Below the pieces are notes generated by a model that made no database searches, was not told the DNA's origin, and worked only from the letters and a program-made list of their open reading frames with translations. Positions 61,005-64,000 of a DNA stretch of 64,000 nt are shown piece after piece. The DNA is from Sulfitobacter marinus (GTDB lineage: Bacteria > Pseudomonadota > Alphaproteobacteria > Rhodobacterales > Rhodobacteraceae). Every line of letters starts with the position of its first letter. Positions within the stretch are counted from its first letter, which is position 1. The DNA lies in contig NZ_FPAJ01000003.1 of the NCBI RefSeq assembly GCF_900116285.1, positions 1-64,000 on the forward strand, in the 5' to 3' direction. The translations under genes and the position numbers were made by a program.

Positions 61005-62432
61005 CTATTGCCAGCTGTCGAAACCAAACATCATATAATCACGCTGATAGGCATCTGCGGCGCGCTTCTCAATCTCGGCGTCATAGATATCTGATAGCTC
61101 AAACGGTGTGAGGGCGGGGCGCGGCGTGATGGCGGGCGGCTTGGATATCCCTACGGATGCGGCCAGATCAGCCAGATCATGCGCCAAATCAGCCTCGCGA
61201 ATGATACGGTCAGGCAGGGCGAATTCACCAAAGCCTTGCAGGGCCTGCGCCTGTGTACACCAAGCTTGATCGACGCGAATTGCCGTCTGGCCGTTCAGGT
61301 TCCCCTTGAGAAACGTCAAGAACGCCAGAAACGCCGTACGATGGGCGTCTACGTCATAGCTTGCGTCCGGCTCCCCTTCGGGCAGGGGCAGTTTATACCG
61401 CCGGATCAGATTGGCGCGCAGCTGGGTATAGCTGCCCTTGCCGGTGGTGACGATGTGACGGCAAAACGCATCATGGGCGCGGTCGACAGGGTGGCGCAAT
61501 ACGGTAAAGCTGCGGTGCCCCTGATTGCGCCGCTTCCATTGGCGCAGCTCCTTTTGGTTCATCTTGCGGCGTAGATGGCTGCGTTTCACGCCATCCACGG
61601 CAGCCAGCCAATCCAGAACCTGCGGTTCTGGTCCGCTGCGCAGGGGCAGGTACAGCAACGGTGCCTCGGCCGCCGCGATATATGACGGCACCACCGGCCC
61701 GCGACGCGGTTCGAAATTTGGCGTGCGGGTCAGATCGAACCGGTCAAGTCGCCCAAGCGCAGATAGCATATCGTCGTAATTGCTAACCTTGGTCGATATA
61801 TGGTCAGGGTTTTGTTTTTTCAGACGTTTATCCAAGGCTTCCAACGTCTCGTCCACGCCAAGATACCGCGCAAGCCCGTTCATCACCTCGACGTTTTGCA
61901 GGTCTTCATAGGCTACGTAAAACGCCGTCTGCCCCAAGATCTGAAGACGGTTCAGCAACAGCAATTGGAACGCCTGCAAGGCCTCTAGATGGGCAGAAAA
62001 CTCTGCCTCGTCAAACACGGCTTGGCCCGCTTTATGCGCCTTCATGTCCGTCAATTTCCATTGACCGGTGGCGCGGGCGATTTTCCAGCTGACATAGCTG
62101 TCGACCGGATTGCGCGTCAGAATAACCTTGGCGCAGCTTTCGTCGTTTAGCAGGGTGTCCAGCACACGCGGATCATGGTCGTGAAAATAACGAAACCCGC
62201 CCAAGCCGGTTGATTTACTGCGGATCGCCGACAGCAATACATTGGGGTCGGTGTCACGCGTTTCCTGATCGACGCCCAGAATATCAGTGGCGTTCGGATA
62301 GCCGATAAAATGCGGGTTAAACGCCTCTCCGTGGCAATTGATGCCCTCGAACGCATTCAGGTTCGCCTCCAAGAAATTTGAACCCGTTCGCATCTCGGCG
62401 AAGACGACAAAGCTCTTGAAATTGGATGTCAT
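61005..62432 (-). CDS. Two-domain sulfotransferase
   Basis: 475-residue cytoplasmic protein with two sulfotransferase-like halves. N-terminal half (1-about 245): PAPS 5'-phosphosulfate loop AEMRTGSNFLE (12-22) and 3'-phosphate region TRNPVDSYVS (106-115), as in Stf0-type enzymes. C-terminal half (about 255-475): TVLRHPVDRAHDAF (310-323) and a final DYMMFGFDSW, typical of family 2 carbohydrate sulfotransferases, but the first PAPS loop of that half is not clear. One half may be inactive or have another acceptor. It follows the GT14 gene by two bases, so a sulfated glycan product is likely. Confidence 0.75.
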   Translation of the reverse strand: MTSNFKSFVVFAEMRTGSNFLEANLNAFEGINCHGEAFNPHFIGYPNATDILGVDQETRDTDPNVLLSAIRSKSTGLGGFRYFHDHDPRVLDTLLNDESCAKVILTRNPVDSYVSWKIARATGQWKLTDMKAHKAGQAVFDEAEFSAHLEALQAFQLLLLNRLQILGQTAFYVAYEDLQNVEVMNGLARYLGVDETLEALDKRLKKQNPDHISTKVSNYDDMLSALGRLDRFDLTRTPNFEPRRGPVVPSYIAAAEAPLLYLPLRSGPEPQVLDWLAAVDGVKRSHLRRKMNQKELRQWKRRNQGHRSFTVLRHPVDRAHDAFCRHIVTTGKGSYTQLRANLIRRYKLPLPEGEPDASYDVDAHRTAFLAFLTFLKGNLNGQTAIRVDQAWCTQAQALQGFGEFALPDRIIREADLAHDLADLAASVGISKPPAITPRPALTPFELSDIYDAEIEKRAADAYQRDYMMFGFDSWQ

Positions 62433-62434
62433 GG

Positions 62435-64000
62435 CTATTTCACCAGATAGGGTTTGCGCGGCGAAGGCTGGGTTGCTGCGACACCCCGTTCAACCGGAAA
62501 ATCCCCCATAAGATGCGGGTGCATCCCTTGGTTCTTTAGGTTCTGCAAGAACTGTCCAAAACCGGAAAGATCAACCATTTTAGGTACTTCCGCGATGCGC
62601 TTCAGCTTTGCAGGGCCAATTTCGTCCAATATCCCCTGAAGCGGCTCCATCGGGGCCTCGATAAATTCGGCCATGTTCCAGATCCGCACCCGCGCCTTGG
62701 TGTAGGGCGAGCGGAGGATATTCATGTGTTCGTTTTCAATCTTTTGCAACGCGGCCGCGGTACGGCGAATGACCGCAAAATCCTTATTCGACCGGAACAG
62801 AGGCACCGACCACGCGCCAGTGATGACCGAAACCTGCGCATTGGGGTCTTTTGCGATCCGCCAGCACACATCCTGATTGTCGCCCGGCCCGAATTGAAAA
62901 CACTGACGTTCGCCGCGTGTGTTCCAGATCAGATTGGTCAAAAATGCCTTGGCATTGTAATCGCGTATCGTCGCACTGTCGCTAAGCGCACCATTGATTG
63001 CGGTTTGGTGGTCGGCATACTGCACCCGATCCGGGGCAAACAAATGGCCATGCACCCGCGCGCCTGTGGATTTGGCCAGCCAAGGCTCAAAATTATCAAA
63101 AAGTTCGGCAAAGCCCTGAAACACAGAATAAGGTGCAGCTGTCGCGCCATTTTCCCAGTCTTCATTGGGAAAACGGCTTTGCATATACAGGCCAGCACGC
63201 CCGCGCGTTCTGCGTTCAACCGCTTTGGCGAAAATGCGGTCAATCTTGCCCGGGTTCGGTTCGGTCTTGCTCAGCGCATTATCCTCATCGGTTAAAAACG
63301 CGTTGTACAGACGATCCGCATAGGGCCAGATCTTGCGCGCGACAAAACAATCCGACCGGCGCAAAAGCTGAAGATGATCATCATAGAAAATATGCGGCTT
63401 TCCCTGAAAGTCGAACTTGGACAGGGTCAGCGACCGGCTTTCAACCTTGGTCGAATAAAGCCGAGACAGGGTCTGGAAATAGCTTTCATCCGGAATCCAA
63501 ACACGGCGGAAATAGCTGTCATATGCATTGCGATCCGGGTCTTGCAGAATGGCCGACAGGGTCTGGCGCGTCAGGCACCACCATTGCGACCCCATATGCG
63601 GGACAATTCCGTTAGGCAGCTTCCGTTTCAGGTTCAGTCCACGCTGAATTGCGACGGCTTTATCAAACAAGAACCGCTGCTTTTTCCACGAAAACGGGAA
63701 ATGCATGGTAAATCGTTCTTCGTCCAATCCACCAACGGTCCAAGGAACATCAGCGGTTGTCGCGCTTTCGATAAAGTCGGTTCTTGGCCGCGCAGCAAGG
63801 TAGTTCACCAGTTCTTTGACCGGGCGCAGCGGCAGACAGGAACCTGATGCAAGATAAACGTGGTGCACATCTTTGAACTGGGCGAGCATCATCTCGGACG
63901 CGGCCTGCGATGCCGCGACGATGCCCCAAGTTCCCCATTCGCAACGAAAGCGTTTGCAGAACGACAGATCAGGCACGTCCGCCAAACTGTTTACAAAGCT
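62435..64000 (-). CDS. GT14 (Core-2/I-branching type) glycosyltransferase, 5' end missing
   Basis: The 3' 522 codons of a gene that runs off the right edge; the start lies outside the window. Residues about 15-215 of the visible part match family GT14 (beta-1,6-GlcNAc or xylosyl transferases): WGTWGIVAASQ, YLASGSCLPLRP, GSQWWCLTRQTL and WIPDESYFQTL. The remaining 300 residues form a C-terminal region I do not recognise, with short motifs RFPNEDWENG and FQFGPGDNQDVCWRI. It is in one operon with the sulfotransferase. A surface glycan role is inferred. Confidence 0.78.
   Translation of the reverse strand, partial: SFVNSLADVPDLSFCKRFRCEWGTWGIVAASQAASEMMLAQFKDVHHVYLASGSCLPLRPVKELVNYLAARPRTDFIESATTADVPWTVGGLDEERFTMHFPFSWKKQRFLFDKAVAIQRGLNLKRKLPNGIVPHMGSQWWCLTRQTLSAILQDPDRNAYDSYFRRVWIPDESYFQTLSRLYSTKVESRSLTLSKFDFQGKPHIFYDDHLQLLRRSDCFVARKIWPYADRLYNAFLTDEDNALSKTEPNPGKIDRIFAKAVERRTRGRAGLYMQSRFPNEDWENGATAAPYSVFQGFAELFDNFEPWLAKSTGARVHGHLFAPDRVQYADHQTAINGALSDSATIRDYNAKAFLTNLIWNTRGERQCFQFGPGDNQDVCWRIAKDPNAQVSVITGAWSVPLFRSNKDFAVIRRTAAALQKIENEHMNILRSPYTKARVRIWNMAEFIEAPMEPLQGILDEIGPAKLKRIAEVPKMVDLSGFGQFLQNLKNQGMHPHLMGDFPVERGVAATQPSPRKPYLVK

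Overview
The window looks like a chromosomal segment of a marine alphaproteobacterium of the Rhodobacteraceae (Roseobacter group). This is inferred from several things together: glutathione-linked formaldehyde oxidation next to quinoprotein accessory genes, the aerobic cobalamin pathway (cobG, cobF, cobN), a paa phenylacetate operon, the kdsD-lptCAB-hpf-ptsN block, and dense, GC-rich operons with many 4-base ATGA/GTGA overlaps. I saw no rRNA or tRNA genes, insertion sequences, phage or CRISPR arrays.

Bases 1-27300 are a quinoprotein (PQQ-dependent alcohol/methanol oxidation) support region. It starts with S-(hydroxymethyl)glutathione dehydrogenase. Next come periplasmic factors: a zinc metallohydrolase of the quinoprotein relay type, a fused SoxYZ-like carrier and three uncharacterised secreted proteins. 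A signalling set follows (hybrid kinase, FIST sensor, LuxR-type regulator), then a seven-gene MoxR/DUF58/vWA/BatD-like maturation operon resembling mxaRSACKL. An uncharacterised exported protein and an MFS transporter are divergently placed here. The region ends with a PQQ-associated ABC exporter, a two-component pair, pqqABCDE and a second hybrid kinase. The dehydrogenase itself (xoxF or similar) is not in the window and may lie beyond the left edge.

Bases 27379-48352 are cobalamin. cobU-cobT-cobS finish the nucleotide loop. A Nik/Cbi-type ECF metal transporter (nikKMLQO order) lies under a B12 riboswitch. A long minus-strand cob block (DUF1636-cobW-cobN-cobG-cobH-cobI-cobJ, then cobL-cobE-cobM-cobB-cobA-cobF) has its own B12 riboswitch, with cobO divergent. 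cobK sits inside the block on the opposite strand and overlaps both neighbours.

Bases 48577-56181 are a phenylacetate operon, paaJ-A-B-C-D-E-Z-X, preceded by tandem repeats that could be an operator. Bases 56237-60997 hold a small RNase D-like exonuclease, then kdsD, lptC, lptA, lptB, hpf and ptsN, which serve LPS synthesis/transport, ribosome hibernation and the nitrogen PTS. Bases 61005-64000 (minus strand) hold a two-domain sulfotransferase and the 3' part of a family GT14 glycosyltransferase cut by the window edge. They probably make or modify a sulfated surface glycan.
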